DNA from: Dysidea avara
Taxonomy: Eukaryota > Porifera > Demospongiae > Dictyoceratida > Dysideidae
Reading direction: 5' to 3'
Length of the DNA: 64,000 nucleotides
Assembly (NCBI RefSeq): GCF_963678975.1
Contig: NC_089285.1
Location: forward strand, 8,480,694-8,544,693
In this document: piece by piece, positions 11,701 to 21,865 of the stretch
Position numbering within the stretch: position 1 is the first letter of the stretch
Layout of the letters: the number at the start of each line of letters is the position of its first letter
Translations under genes and position numbers: made by a program
The notes under the pieces: model-generated
Seen by the model: the letters and a program-made list of their open reading frames with translations, nothing else
The model's database searches: none
What the model was told of the DNA's origin: nothing

Positions 11701-11988
11701 TGAAGTTGCCAGTTTTGGCAGCTTCTGAAGTTGCCAGTTTTGGCAGCTTCTGAAGTTGCCAATTTTGGCAGCTTTGAAAGTTGCCAAAAATGGCAAAAAG
11801 TAGGTTTGCCAACATCTGGGATAAACCTAATTTTGCCACAATTGGCAAAAATATGATACTGAATGTTGCCAAAACTGGCAAAAAGCAGGTTTATCAAAAC
11901 CTGCCAAAATTGGCTGTTGAACATACCTGCAAATTGCTATCAATGCACGGGTAGCATTATTAGTCCAGCCTGCAGCTGTTCCGGCCAT
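8783..11988 (-). CDS. Harbinger Myb/SANT-like DNA-binding protein (multi-exon)
   Basis: In PIF/Harbinger elements this second protein binds the element ends and carries the transposase to them in the nucleus. Exons read on the minus strand: 11988-11927 (MAGTAAGWTNNATRALIAIC), 9682-9511 (IWGESSVQEKLDSVTRNKA through WHQCRTKVKNLTQKYRK), 9462-9306 (VKDKNRQTGNKRTVCPFYEE), 9261-9112 and 9066-8962 (Ser/Thr-rich, ending VSEKEWGK). A last exon ends near 8783-8785; its limits are uncertain. All firmly placed junctions are GT-AG and in phase. The intron at 9262-9305 is only 44 bp, while intron 1 is about 2.24 kb and full of TTGGCA repeats. The trihelix core (W, IWG, WHQCRTKVKNL) is typical. The gene is convergent with the transposase, 63 bp apart. 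Confidence 0.85.
9700..9965 (+). repeat. 25-bp TTGGCA tandem array, plus orientation
   Basis: About nine units of 25 bp containing GCCAAAACTGGCAACTTCAG, bounded by a divergent entry sequence near 9700-9750 and an exit reading AGAGCTGCTTCAAAAATG. Three units equal 75 bp, so long repetitive frames appear, but none is a gene. The array lies in intron 1 of the Myb-like gene, beside the acceptor of its second exon. Confidence 0.92.
10130..10450. repeat. 22-bp tandem array related to TTGGCA motif
   Basis: About a dozen units of 22 bp containing AAAATTGGCAAGTTTGAATT. It shares the core CCAAAATTGGCA with the flanking 25-bp arrays but has its own period. Copies vary more toward 10130. The apparent Asn/Leu/Pro-rich proteins in three frames are a by-product. 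Confidence 0.92.
11030..11930 (-). repeat. two inverted modules of the 25-bp TTGGCA array, duplicated in tandem
   Basis: The sequence CATCTGGGATAAACCTAATT occurs near 11039, 11451 and 11813 and frames two near-identical modules of about 410 and 360 bp. Each module contains CAGCTCTAAAAGTTGCCAG followed by 8-10 units of 25 bp (TTTTGGCAGCTTCTGAAGTT). They are reverse complements of the array at 9700-9965, so the intron carries one copy in one direction and two in the other. The right border repeats the short sequence found at the left border (AGGTTTATCAAAACCTGCCA). Confidence 0.92.
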
Positions 11989-12189
11989 TGTTCTTGCGCG
12001 AAATGTCTATGTTTGTCATGTGTACAGCGGCGTCCATTGTATGGATGCGCATTCAATCCGCACAAACCACCTTGGTAAGTGGCTTCAGTTGATTGCGAAT
12101 TGAAACCGCATTGTGCTAATTCGCTTCTAATGTGAAACCTCTCAAAGCAGTTCTAATGCGCATTGAAATGTAATGTGAAAAAGCCTTAA

Positions 12190-12643
12190 CACGGCCTCTT
12201 TCACATTATCTGCATCAACCATACTCTGCCATACAACCTTGTCCTTAGTGGGCTTTCTGTCTAATAATATAAAGACATGGGGGTCTGGGAGAATACTGTA
12301 TACCTCTGAGGCTAAATCATGTGGCATGTCTATGGAATCTAGTAGTTCCTGAGTTTTGTCAAAAGGCATAGGTAAGAAATGACGTACCCTTTAATGCTTT
12401 TGTTGCATTGTAGATATGAACCTTGCCTGTATAGCTTCCTAGGCAGATGATCGTTTGGAAGGCCTTTGCCTTCTGGATCAGCTGCCTTTCAAGGATATTT
12501 AGTTTGGAAACCTCATCAGGTATTGGTTCCGTAAGGAGGCCATTTAGAATGCACCTATTGGGAAACTGATTAGCACTGAGACGGATGCGACAGTATTGAC
12601 AAACATATAATGTCTTATCCTTATCATCAGGGTCACAGTCTAA
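12190..12643 (-). pseudogene. Helitron DUF6570 domain, first half split by insertions
   Basis: Minus-strand frame beginning DCDPDDKDKTLYVCQYCRIR then FPNRCILNGLLTEPIPDEVS and LNILERQLI, the pattern of DUF6570, a domain of unknown function found N-terminal to Rep in animal Helitrons. After a short frameshift it continues DPHVFILLDRKPTKDKVVW and VDADNVKEAVL, where the Harbinger is inserted. An in-frame stop precedes DCDPDDKDK next to the MITE junction. The Cys-X2-Cys pair suggests a metal-binding start. Confidence 0.85.
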
Positions 12644-13250
12644 CAGACATGGGGCCAAGTACATGAGTACTTATACTTAAGTACACTTAAGTACAGGTTT
12701 GAAAGTACTTGTACTTTACTTAAATACTTTCTTAATTTCTCCAATGTACTTGTACTTATACTCAAGTACTTGTATGTACTTGAGTACTTAAAGTACTTTT
12801 AAGTACTTGTAAGTACTGCAAACATTATACGTAGTATATACACAATGGGTGTATAATGAGAATAACAAAATTGTATGAAGCAACTTCTTGCAATTATTTT
12901 AGTGCCTTCCTCAACCTTACTATGTATTGTGTAGCCATGATTAATGATGTCATAGCATTCCAGCAAACAAAAGCAATGCTGCTATTTATTTTAAAGATTT
13001 AAGAGAGAGAATGGTTGACAAAAACCTGAAAGTACTATACCCCTAGGCACACTTACATACTACAATACACTGAATATAGTATATATTTTACTACAGCAAA
13101 TGCACTTGTACTTTACTTAAGTATTTCCAGCATGTACTTGTACTTTACTTAAGTACTCTCTTGATTGCTGCTGGAGTACTTGTACTTGGAAAATTCAAAA
13201 GTACTTGTACTTTACTTAAGTACTTTTAAATGTACTTGGCCCCATGCCTG
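12644..13250. mobile_element. hAT-type MITE (607 bp) with 8-bp target duplication
   Basis: Ends are CAGACATGGGGCCAAGTAC and, reverse complemented, CAGGCATGGGGCCAAGTAC; both start CAG as hAT ends often do. The 8-bp sequence CAGTCTAA flanks both sides (12636-12643 and 13251-13258). The interior is non-coding and filled near both ends with copies of TTTACTTAAGTAC and GTACTTGTAC, probably subterminal transposase sites. It sits inside the Helitron coding region. Confidence 0.9.
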
Positions 13251-13346
13251 CAGTCTAACATTTATTTTTTCAAATGCTGCCACATCTCTGAACTAAACTT
13301 TTCCACATGATACTGGAATTTGGTTACACTATTTTTTTACAAATAA

Positions 13347-14207
13347 CTAGTGGCAACTGACACACGCATGCTCCGGGTCATCATTAAGCTTACTGTGGTA
13401 TTCTTCAATAGTGGCTGCATGGGTGAGTTGCAGCTGTGTTTCAATGTGAGGCAAGCCTGCACTGCTCAAAAGCAAAGCTTCCGTGTCTTTATCTTTACCT
13501 TCATTTAAATACATTTCAGCATCTTCATCGATAAGTTCCATGTAATTGATACCATTGAGTTTACAAAGGCCATTAAAAGTACCTGTGTGCAAGGCCTCGT
13601 CTATACTTTTAACAAAATTATGGCAACACCTTGCCATGTAAACATTTTCCAGGAGCCTCCTTAATAAAGGATAATGTACAGAAGCAGCCCTAAGAAGCCT
13701 TAGTTTGTTCTGGCAAGTTCTAGCAGTGCAAGGCTGTGGGTGTCCCAGCTTTAAAACCTCTGCTGGCTTAAAAAATTCTGGTTCAACCATGTCATTGTCA
13801 GTTTATATTTTCACATGATGGTTATAGGGACACCCTGTATCAACCATGTCGAGGTCTTCTCTTCCTTCCTCAATAGGCTGATCAAATGATTTTATCAACT
13901 CTAAAATAGACTCAACACTTTTAGTGTCAAGTGTTCGGCATGCAGTGGAGCAATCTAGCTGCTTAGACAGGTGGGCTTTACCGTTTTCATCAACCACAAT
14001 TGGTGATTCATATGACATCCATTCATCATTATATGGAATCAAATCCCGACTAACAATGCGTCGTTTGGTGCGGTCAATTGCCAACTCACTATGTACATAA
14101 TTGTATTTGTATGTGGTTTTATAGTAAAATGGCTCTCTGGAGGTCGTATGGAAGCATTCACCAAAGTCATCCTTGGTATTAATTTCAAGGGCATTAATAT
14201 TTTGCAC
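13347..14207 (-). pseudogene. Helitron N-terminal region (divergent)
   Basis: Two frames separated by a frameshift and short gap: 14207-13803 (GECFHTTSREPFYYKTTYK; IDRTKRRIVSRDLIPYNDEW) and 13790-13347 (EPEFFKPAEVLKLGHPQPC; ARCCHNFVKSIDEALHTG; DPEHACVSCH). The last Cys-X2-Cys may pair with CQYC at the start of DUF6570 as a zinc site. Position and direction make this the segment between the N-terminal repeats and DUF6570; no separate function is recognised. Confidence 0.65.
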
Positions 14208-14247
14208 TTGTTTTAAAAGCTCCCTTTCTTAGAGACTTTGCACCTCT

Positions 14248-14952
14248 TCATTTTATCCAAGCTATAATTTTGTTTAAAAGACTTCTTAAGTCTGTCAGTA
14301 TTCTTAGCATAAACCAGCTTTGAAGCCTTTTAAAATTTCTCAGGATATCTGACATAGGCGCGTTTTGAGGCCACTTTAAACTTCTCAGGATTGTTAGCAT
14401 AGGCCAGCTTTGAAGTCTCTTTAAACATCTCAGGATTGTTGAAATAAGATTGCTTTGAGGCCTCTTTAAACTTTTCAGCATCGTTAATGTAAGCCTGTTT
14501 AAAAGCTTCTTTGAATTTTTCTGGATTGCTATCATAAGCTTTTTAAAGGCTGCTTTGAACTTTTCAGGTTGGCTGGAATATGCTTGCTTTGAAGCTTGCT
14601 TGAACTTTTCAGGGTTGTCAGTATATGCTTGTTTCGAGGCTTGTTTAAACTTTTCAGGGTTGTCAGTATATGCTTGTTTCGAGGCTTGTTTAAACATTTC
14701 AGGGTTGTCAGTATATGCTTGTTGCGAGGTTTGTTTAAACTTTTCAGGGTTATTCGCATATGCTTGTTTCAAGGCTTGTTTAAACTTTTCAGGGTTATTC
14801 GCATATGCTTGTTTCGAGGCTTGTTTAAACTTTTCAGGGTTCTTACTATAAGCTTGCCTTGAAGCCTGTTTAATACTTTCACTGTTGGAAGAATACCTCT
14901 TTTTGTCTTGCAGCCTTTTCGTTTTGACAGATCGCGGCATTACCCGATTCAT
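14248..14952 (-). pseudogene. Helitron N-terminus with 45-bp (15-residue) tandem repeats
   Basis: Starts MNRVMPRSVKTKRLQDKKRY, then repeats FKQASKQAYTDNPEK about seven times with 15-residue (45-bp) spacing and more degenerate copies to about 14300. The basic, Gln/Ala-rich repeats resemble the N-terminal KxxNPEKxK repeats seen in many animal Helitron proteins, perhaps a DNA-contact region. A single-base frameshift near 14550 moves later repeats to another frame, where the same pattern goes on. The antisense Cys/Phe-rich frames are shadows. Confidence 0.75.
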
Positions 14953-16230
14953 TTACACCATCAAACAAAACACAATATAACAGTTCTCACTTAATCACAC
15001 TGTACTATTATCTTGTCTAATAGGTAGCTGTTAACTCACGAAGGTCAGTAGGGTGTAGTACTACTTCACCGAGACTTTTATCTTCTGTATCCTGTTTCCA
15101 CTTGTGTTGAGAAACAATTTACAATAAGATATCAATGTCCCAGTAGCTTGTTTTGCTCAGGTATAACCTAACGCCTGAAAATGACACCAATTAGTACTGC
15201 ATCAAGAAGTATTACAGTTAAAAATTAGCGTAGATATCCTTCAGCTAGGTTCAGGTAACAATTAGCACACAAATCATTCTCACTTAGCGTGAAACACAGT
15301 GAAGTCAAGAACTTTGTTTAAAGAACAAAAGACAATTCGAAAATTCTAATCGAACCAATGAAATGTGAACAGCTCATTTGCGGCTTGCAGTCTGTGGTCA
15401 GGGCCCCCCCCAGTTAATGGTAGCAATAGAAGAGAGAGGCTTTCAAGCCATAGATTGTTTCCGTAGGCTATGTTAAAATATAACAAAGTCTCAGCTAGGA
15501 GTAAACTAGGTATGCTGTAGCTACAAAACTGCGGCCAGACGTGGCATGACGCTGGATGCAGTTATTTTAATACTGACACCTTATAGCTTAGTACATAGTC
15601 TCTCCCCAGACCCTGAAGTACACCCAGCCGTATAGACTATAGACCTCCCCTTTTACACTAAACATGTTAGGAGCACACAGTTTCTCTGCATTTATGGTCA
15701 TTGTGAATAATAATTATATACACATAAATCAACTACAACCATGCAAACCAACTATAAAATTATAATAGCTATGGCTTCCCCTAAGACACAGTAGTGGGTG
15801 CTGTAGACCAGATTCTATCATCCTCGACCTGTGAAAAATACAATGTTTACACATGAACATGGGTAATCAGAGTATTTACGTGACTGCTCTATTAGAGTAT
15901 TTAATCCACCGCCCACATGCAATAATCACAGAGCAAAAAACCACCTTGCAACAAAAGTCATCAGCCCAGATTAAGCTTCCTGGCCTATAATAAAGACAGA
16001 TTCTATTAGCCACAAGCAGCGCACAACAAAAAACTTAACTTTGAATGCAATCTTGTATGGCTTCTCGGACGTAATGGCGATTTTGCAAGGAGAAATGGCC
16101 CGGTTTGGACTGTTTCCATTTGAAAACGAAATCAAAAATAAGTCATGGACACGCACAATGATCCATTCAGCAAGCCTTGCTACTTTTTATCCCAGGATTC
16201 TCCTTGTAAACTTCGCTATGCAATAATGTT
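14953..16230. other. no gene seen; possible Helitron 5' flank
   Basis: Contains no supported coding region. It should include the Helitron promoter and 5' end (just above 14952) but no terminal TC or hairpin could be fixed. The motif GACTGCTCTATTAGAGTAT near 15880 recurs near 44660 and, inverted, near 48580, so it belongs to a dispersed repeat. Confidence 0.5.
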
Positions 16231-16503
16231 AAGATGAATAAAAAATTGGAAATTTTAAAATGGGAATAGGGATCGCTGAAAAAGCCACCAAACAAGAAGG
16301 GATCGCTGGGGTGGTAATGTAAACCACAAATCCCTATTTTGACTATCTGTCATAAATATTTAGTTACATGCTCCAGTCATTTTGAAATGAGTAAAAACAG
16401 GGATTTGTGGTTTACACTACCATCCCAGCGATCCCTTTTTGTTCGGTAGCTTTTTTCAGCGATCCCTATTGTCATTTTAAAATTTCCAATTTTTTATTCA
16501 TCT
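16231..16503. mobile_element. fold-back MITE with about 110-bp arms
   Basis: The left arm (GATGAATAAAAAATTGGAAA, AATAGGGATCGCTGAAAAA, GTAAACCACAAATCCCTAT) is repeated inverted on the right across a short spacer near 16350-16385. Arms match at roughly nine in ten positions. No coding capacity. A clean target duplication could not be defined, so the superfamily is open. Confidence 0.85.
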
Positions 16504-17130
16504 AGTTTGTGTACTTTTTACTTAATCCAGTAATGGATTTGTTTTATTGATAAAGATAATTATTGTAGATACAAGTCTCTTATAGTCATGCTGTCACCTT
16601 AGCATCCTAATGCAGAGTTCATGAATACACACCAGATGGTATGATACTGAGCTAGCTACCTGTCACAAGACATGGAACTCTGACAAGCATATTATTGTAC
16701 ATTAAAATAGTCAGTGGTTGTGCATTTATTATTTGAGCCAAGACCATATACAATAAGAATCACATGCAGATTTTCCATGGGTGCATGGACTTAACATTGG
16801 CTCACTGGTGCACAGTTGTATTAAATGATAATATAATGTAGTTTGTACAGCTAGAGTTTGTTGTTCATGTGAGTACTGTTTCCATTTGGTATATATACCA
16901 CAGTGAAGAAATCTATGTTGACATGTGTGAATGCAACGGCTTCCTACAGAAATATGTGGCACACACCAGAGAGCGAGACGTGTACAACTTAAGTACAGGG
17001 GTCTAAGACACACATGAGAGACTTATACAATAGCTTAGTTAGCACTGAGCATGCACCAGATCAGCAGGACTTAAACTCAGACAGAAGACTGGATATACCA
17101 ACAGCATAATGAATTCTTATTTTTATTGTA
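16504..17130. other. no gene seen
   Basis: AT-rich sequence with only short chance frames on either strand; no recognisable repeat or domain. Confidence 0.45.
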
Positions 17131-17259
17131 TGCCCACAGTATAACAATTACTGATCTATCCTATTCCCTTGCAATGATTGCAATGATTAAATTATTTTGT
17201 GAACGTTTCATTGTAGTGGACAAAATAATCCTTGTGCTTACCACTACCTCTGTCCCTGC

Positions 17260-18085
17260 CCCAAGTGGTGCATCTAGTTCAACAAGCACCGTTGTGTCTT
17301 TTACACCAACACGTTTAGGAACTATGTGGAAATCTATTGTTTGGGACTATTTCACGATAGCCGAAGACAATATGTTTGCTAAATGTAGTGATTGCAGAGA
17401 TTTGGTGTCAAGAGGAAGTGATAGTTGAAAAAATTTCAACACAACAAATTTAATTAATCATTTACAATCTCGTCACCCTAATACCTACCGCGATTTTTGT
17501 GAATTAAAAACAGGAGGGACAAACAAAGAGAAGCTTCTAGAAAAGGGAGACTGCAAGCAGGTGAATTCACAGGATTTCGGCAGTTGCCATTACAAGGTAC
17601 AAAAGAAGTTAGTAAACAATGGAGTATTGATGATTCAGGGGCAATTGTCGTTCACGAACGATATGGGGAAATGGTAGCTCTTGACTATCAGTCTATACCA
17701 ATAGCTGAAAGATGTATGGTTTAAAAGGCTTGTTAATACTCTAGAGCCCAAATATAATTTGCCTAATAGGAAATATGTTACTAAAACACTGCAAAAAATT
17801 TATACTGGGATTAAAGAAGAGCTTCATAAACTAGTGCATGATCCTGGTGTGGAGTATTACAGTTTCACAACGGATGTATGGAGTACCAATGTGGCTTCTC
17901 ATTCTCTTTTGAGCTTAACTAGTCATTGGATTGAAAATTTCAGAAGGTTTCTGCTGTACTATCTGTAGAAGAATTACAGGGTCCTCATACTGGAAGTAAC
18001 ATTTGTGAAAAATTCAACACTATGGTTACCAAGTGGAAAATTGAGAAAGCAAAGGTACACCTTGTTTTACGTGACTGCAATTAAT
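17260..18085 (+). pseudogene. hAT transposase fragment with BED zinc finger
   Basis: hAT transposases move by cut-and-paste using an N-terminal BED finger for DNA binding. The finger is visible as IVWDYFTIAEDNMFAKCSDC, then NLINHLQSRHP, giving the C2H2 pattern. Downstream frame 17759-17968 holds the start of the catalytic domain (YYSFTTDVWSTNVASHSLLS, where the first Asp is expected), followed by HTGSNICEKF and WKIEKAKVHLVLRDC. There is a stop inside the finger and frameshifts between blocks. The sequence ends abruptly near 18085, where the Gypsy fossil begins. Confidence 0.8.
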
Positions 18086-18102
18086 AGTACTTTTCTAATA
18101 GC

Positions 18103-21100
18103 GTGTGTATACTTGTTGATATGTAATAGTACGCATACACATGGGACTCATGAGTTGAACAATGGCGTTATTTGTGTGTTGAACTAATGCAGTAATATCT
18201 GTCGATACCAACATTAATCCGGTCACTCTGACATTACATTGGCGATGAGGATCACAATAGCAACAAGCATTATTGGTTCTTTGAATCCTTTTCAACCGGA
18301 GAATGAAAAAGATTGAAGAGTACCTTAAGCGTGTCAAACTCTACTTCGATTAAAGACGATAAGGAAGTGACAGTCCTGCTTAGATCAGTAGTGACACTTA
18401 CGCTCTTCTGAGCAATCTTTTGGCACCCACGCGCACGAAGCCACATGACCAGACATTCAAGCAGCTGGCAGATACCCTTCGCCAGCATTTCGCTTCCAAA
18501 CCATTTATCATCATGGAACGGTTCCACTTCCACAAACTGGACCAAGCACCTGGTGATAGTATTAGTGAATACCTGGCTGAATTACGCCACATGGCGAAGC
18601 ATTGCAATTTTGGTGATTACTTAGACCAGACCATGCAGTACGAGATTGTGGCATTCGCCACCAAGGTACACAGAAGAGGCTACTCTCTGAACTGGAACTG
18701 TCCCTAGCAAAGCTACATAGATAGCTCGGAGCGTGGAGGCAGCAGAGACACAAGCTTCACAGTTACGAGTAGTGTTAGTTAACTAAAACTAAAACTTTAG
18801 TTCTTCTGATTTGTCAAAAGACTAAAAGTGCCTCAATTTTTACGAAGAAACTTATCCTAAAACTAAAATATCATTTAATGACTACAAATAACTGAAATTA
18901 AAACTAAAAGTACTTACCACACAACAATTATACAAGTTGTTAATTCTTTAAAACTAAAAGTACCTTGCTATATTGTAGTAACTAATTATTCACTATTCAC
19001 ATACTATCTGCCAGTGTAGTAACTAAAAGTATTTTGCTAAAAAGATATTTCATAATCATCACAATGGTTTAATGCTTAAAAGTTACTACTGCGACAGGAT
19101 GTAGCTATAGTAACTTAAACTATCACGGAGTTTAATCTAGGCACATGCAAAATTTGTGGGAATTCTCAATTGAATGTGAAATTTCTCACCCATAGCTTCT
19201 TTTATCTAGGAGATATACTGAATTATATCAGACCATGTAGTAGTTTCACAATGCGTGGGACAACAATTAACTTCAAATTGGGTGATTTGTTCATTCCCAA
19301 AACCAAACATTTTCCTGTATTTACACAATATTACAAGTGATTTAATTGAGAAAAAGCACAAAGAACACATGATTAAACTCTCAAGAATCTCTTTTCATTA
19401 ATTTTAGATTGTAAGAATGGTGATCTTTGTCAACAAAGTGATTTGTCATCAATTTGTCACATCTGATCACTATTCAGTTCTATAAACTGATAATGAAAAG
19501 TTAGTTAGTATTGTATTAGACAGTAAATTGGCCATGTCTTCGGAATGCTTCAACGTATCGTCACAAAATTTTCACACAAGGTAGATAACCACTCAGTGCT
19601 TATTTGTAGCTATAAAAAAACAAAATTGGCCAATGTGCCCAGATGTATGGTTTTCCAAAATAGGGTCACATTTATTAATTATTTATTAATTTAGCTATGA
19701 TTTTTTGTTTGTTTTATTATTTGCACTGCTTATATATTCACAATAGTATATTTTAATGTAGTCTCCTACATCTAGGGATGGGCTTTGGGCAGGGACAAAC
19801 TTTTTCCAACTATCCATGTGGCCATCTGTGTACTCTTTTCTGTCGCATGCTTTTGAGAGTTATCCTGATTATAATGGAGTTGTCCTGATTATACTGTTCA
19901 CTGTTTCCTGCCTACTTTGCATTGTGGAACCCATTTACCCTATTGTATCTACCTGGTCATCAACTACTACTAGCTGTCAGTAAGCAACATTATTGCATAC
20001 CTCCCAACATAAACCTTGTTTAAACTCCTCCATTTAAATACATCATTGCAATAGGTGCTGGGAGAGGTTTCTGTTCACGTGAGTTACGGCACACAAGAGG
20101 GCACACACACAATGTATGTAGTAAAGGCAGAGGTGCTAATTTGTTGGGTCGTGATTGGCTTGGGCACATCAGACTTGATTGGAAAGCTATTGCCCAAATG
20201 GTAAATAGCTTTACCTCATCTTGTCAGCCACTTTTAGACAAATATTTTAAGGAGGAATTAGGAACTCTAAAGTGCATTAAGGCCCATTTGCAAATCAAGC
20301 CGCAGGCAATGCCTAAGTTTTGTAAACTCCGTGCTGTACCATTTGCACTGAAGAGAGAGAGTTGGCCTGTCTCGAGGGATTAGGAGTATTGCAGAAAGTT
20401 GATCACAGTGATTAGGCAGCCCCCCAGTTGTAAAGGGGATGGCTGTTTGAGTGTGTGGTGATTACAAAATCACAGTTAACCTGGTGCTGGTGATTGACAG
20501 ATACCCACTGCCTAGGCCTGATGATTTAATGGCACAGTTAACAAGGGTAAATGATTTTCCAAATTTGATCCAAGCCTACCAATAAGTATTATTAGATGAT
20601 GAGTCTCACAAGCTTGTCACCATAAATACTCCAGGGCCTGTACTGGTATACTAGGGTACCCTATGGTATAGCCTGATCCCCTGCCCTGTTCCAGAAGATA
20701 ATGGAGACAATCCTACAGGGTATCCCTCATACAATTTGCTACTTTAACGACATCCTGGTGACGGGTGTCACAGAGGCAGAATTTAGAAGTCCTAAAGCAT
20801 TTACAAGTTTATGGGTTAAGGGTGAAACCACCGGTTTATGGAGCCCTCTGTAGAATATCTAAGGCATTGCATTGATGCCAGCAGTGTGCACACTACATTG
20901 CAGAAAGTAGAAGCAATTTTGCAGGCACCAGCCCCACAAAACCCACAGCAACTGTGGTCCTTAAATCAAATACTAAATGGAAGTGGTCTACTGCCTGCCA
21001 GCAAATGTTTCAGCAAGCCAAAGAAAAATTAGCATCTACACCAATATTATCCCATTATGACCCCTCCGAACAGCTTAAGTGGGTGGCAGACACTTCAGCC

Positions 21101-21862
21101 TATGAATTAGGAGCAGTGATTTCTCACACATTTAGTGATGGCACTGAAAGGCCAATGCGCATGCCTCTCACACCTTGTCTGATGCCGAGAGGAATTGTGC
21201 ACAAGTAGACAAAGAGGCCCTTACTCTGGTTTTTGCAGTGCAGAAATTTCATATCTACTTATATGACAGACATTTTGTGTGTCACCGACCATAAACCATT
21301 GGTGACATTATTTGGGCCTAAAAAGGCTATTCCTCCATTAACAGCAGCTAGGTTACAAAGATTGGCCATAATGTTATCCGCATACATGTATGACATAGAG
21401 TACAAGCTGACCAGCCAACATGCCAAAGCAGACAGTTTGTCCCACCTTCCTAAAAAGGTTACTGAATAGACAGTGGATGAAACAGCAGTCTTAACATTGC
21501 CCAAGTAGAGGCCCTGCCTGTAACGACATTATAAGTAGCTGATGCCACTAAGATAGACCCACTATTGCACAGGTGTTTCGTTATATCCAGATTGGGTGGC
21601 CAAGAGAAATGGACAGTGCACTCTTGCCACTCCAAACGGCCTGAAATTATAGAAATGAGAACTAATACAGCATACAAAATGGTAGAAGAGTTGAGAAAAC
21701 TTTGTGCATCATATGAGTTGCCCGAACAGATTGTCAGTGATAATGGGCCCCAATTTGTATCTGAAGAATTTGCCACATTCACTAAGAGGAATGGTATCAA
21801 TACATCAAAAGTGCACCACACCATCCCACCGCAAATGGAGCAGCTGAACGGCTAGTGCAAAT
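18103..21862 (+). mobile_element. Ty3/Gypsy LTR retrotransposon fossil
   Basis: An old, broken copy. An LTR-like end and primer-binding-site-like start (ATTGGCGATGAGGATC, near 18237) are followed by a gag-like region at about 18420-18710. A pol region at about 20130-21862 shows, in order, a protease/RT junction, reverse transcriptase, RNase H and integrase core. The gag and pol parts are separated by a hAT-like repeat. Many breaks (roughly ten or more) and no matching 3' LTR: the right side stops against a hAT fragment at about 21863. It looks long inactive. Confidence 0.85.
18766..19140. mobile_element. hAT-like repeat inserted in the Gypsy fossil
   Basis: Begins AGTGTTAGTTAACTAAAACT and is rich in AACTAAAAGTA. 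About 370 bp match, inverted, the copy at 35140-35577. It has no coding capacity. Its position between gag-like and pol-like parts shows it entered after the retrotransposon. The right end (19140-19800) is not matched by the other copy and stays undefined. Confidence 0.65.
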
Positions 21863-21865
21863 GTG

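Larger units (their letters stand above)
7098..12186. mobile_element. PIF/Harbinger transposon, apparently complete, with TAA target duplication
   Basis: The element starts AGGCCTTTTCACAT and ends ATGTGAAAAAGCCT, a 14-bp terminal inverted repeat with one mismatch. It is flanked by TAA on both sides (7095-7097 and 12187-12189), the three-base target typical of PIF/Harbinger. Subterminal motifs (CAATGCGCAT, GTGGTTTGTG, TTTCACAT) recur in inverted orientation near both ends. Inside are the two genes expected of the family, a HARBI1-like transposase (plus) and a Myb/SANT-like DNA-binding protein (minus), arranged convergently. Both show consistent splice sites and open frames. It is inserted in the Helitron coding sequence and is therefore younger than it. 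The 2.2-kb central block of TTGGCA tandem repeats lies in an intron. Confidence 0.93.
3344..14952 (-). mobile_element. Helitron (Rep-helicase, DUF6570, OTU), decayed, with nested insertions
   Basis: Minus-strand fragments appear in the order expected for an animal Helitron protein: Lys/Gln-rich N-terminal repeats, DUF6570, Helitron-like Rep, PIF1 helicase, then an OTU cysteine protease. Each part has family signature residues (see entries). The coding sequence is split by a hAT-type MITE (12644-13250) and a Harbinger element (7098-12186). Removing the Harbinger with one TAA target copy lets the frame run on (VKEAVL then KLKEINWLYKN), which shows it entered a finished Helitron. Further frameshifts and stops show decay. 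The element's outer ends (5'-TC, 3'-CTRR hairpin) were not located, so the stated limits are those of the coding region. Confidence 0.88.

Noticed and set aside
10860-11924. 354-residue minus-strand frame
   Set aside because: The longest frames here span the duplicated 25-bp modules inside the Myb-gene intron, so they reflect repeat periodicity.
14555-14862. Plus-strand Cys/Phe-rich frames
   Set aside because: Antisense of the 45-bp coding repeats of the Helitron N-terminus.
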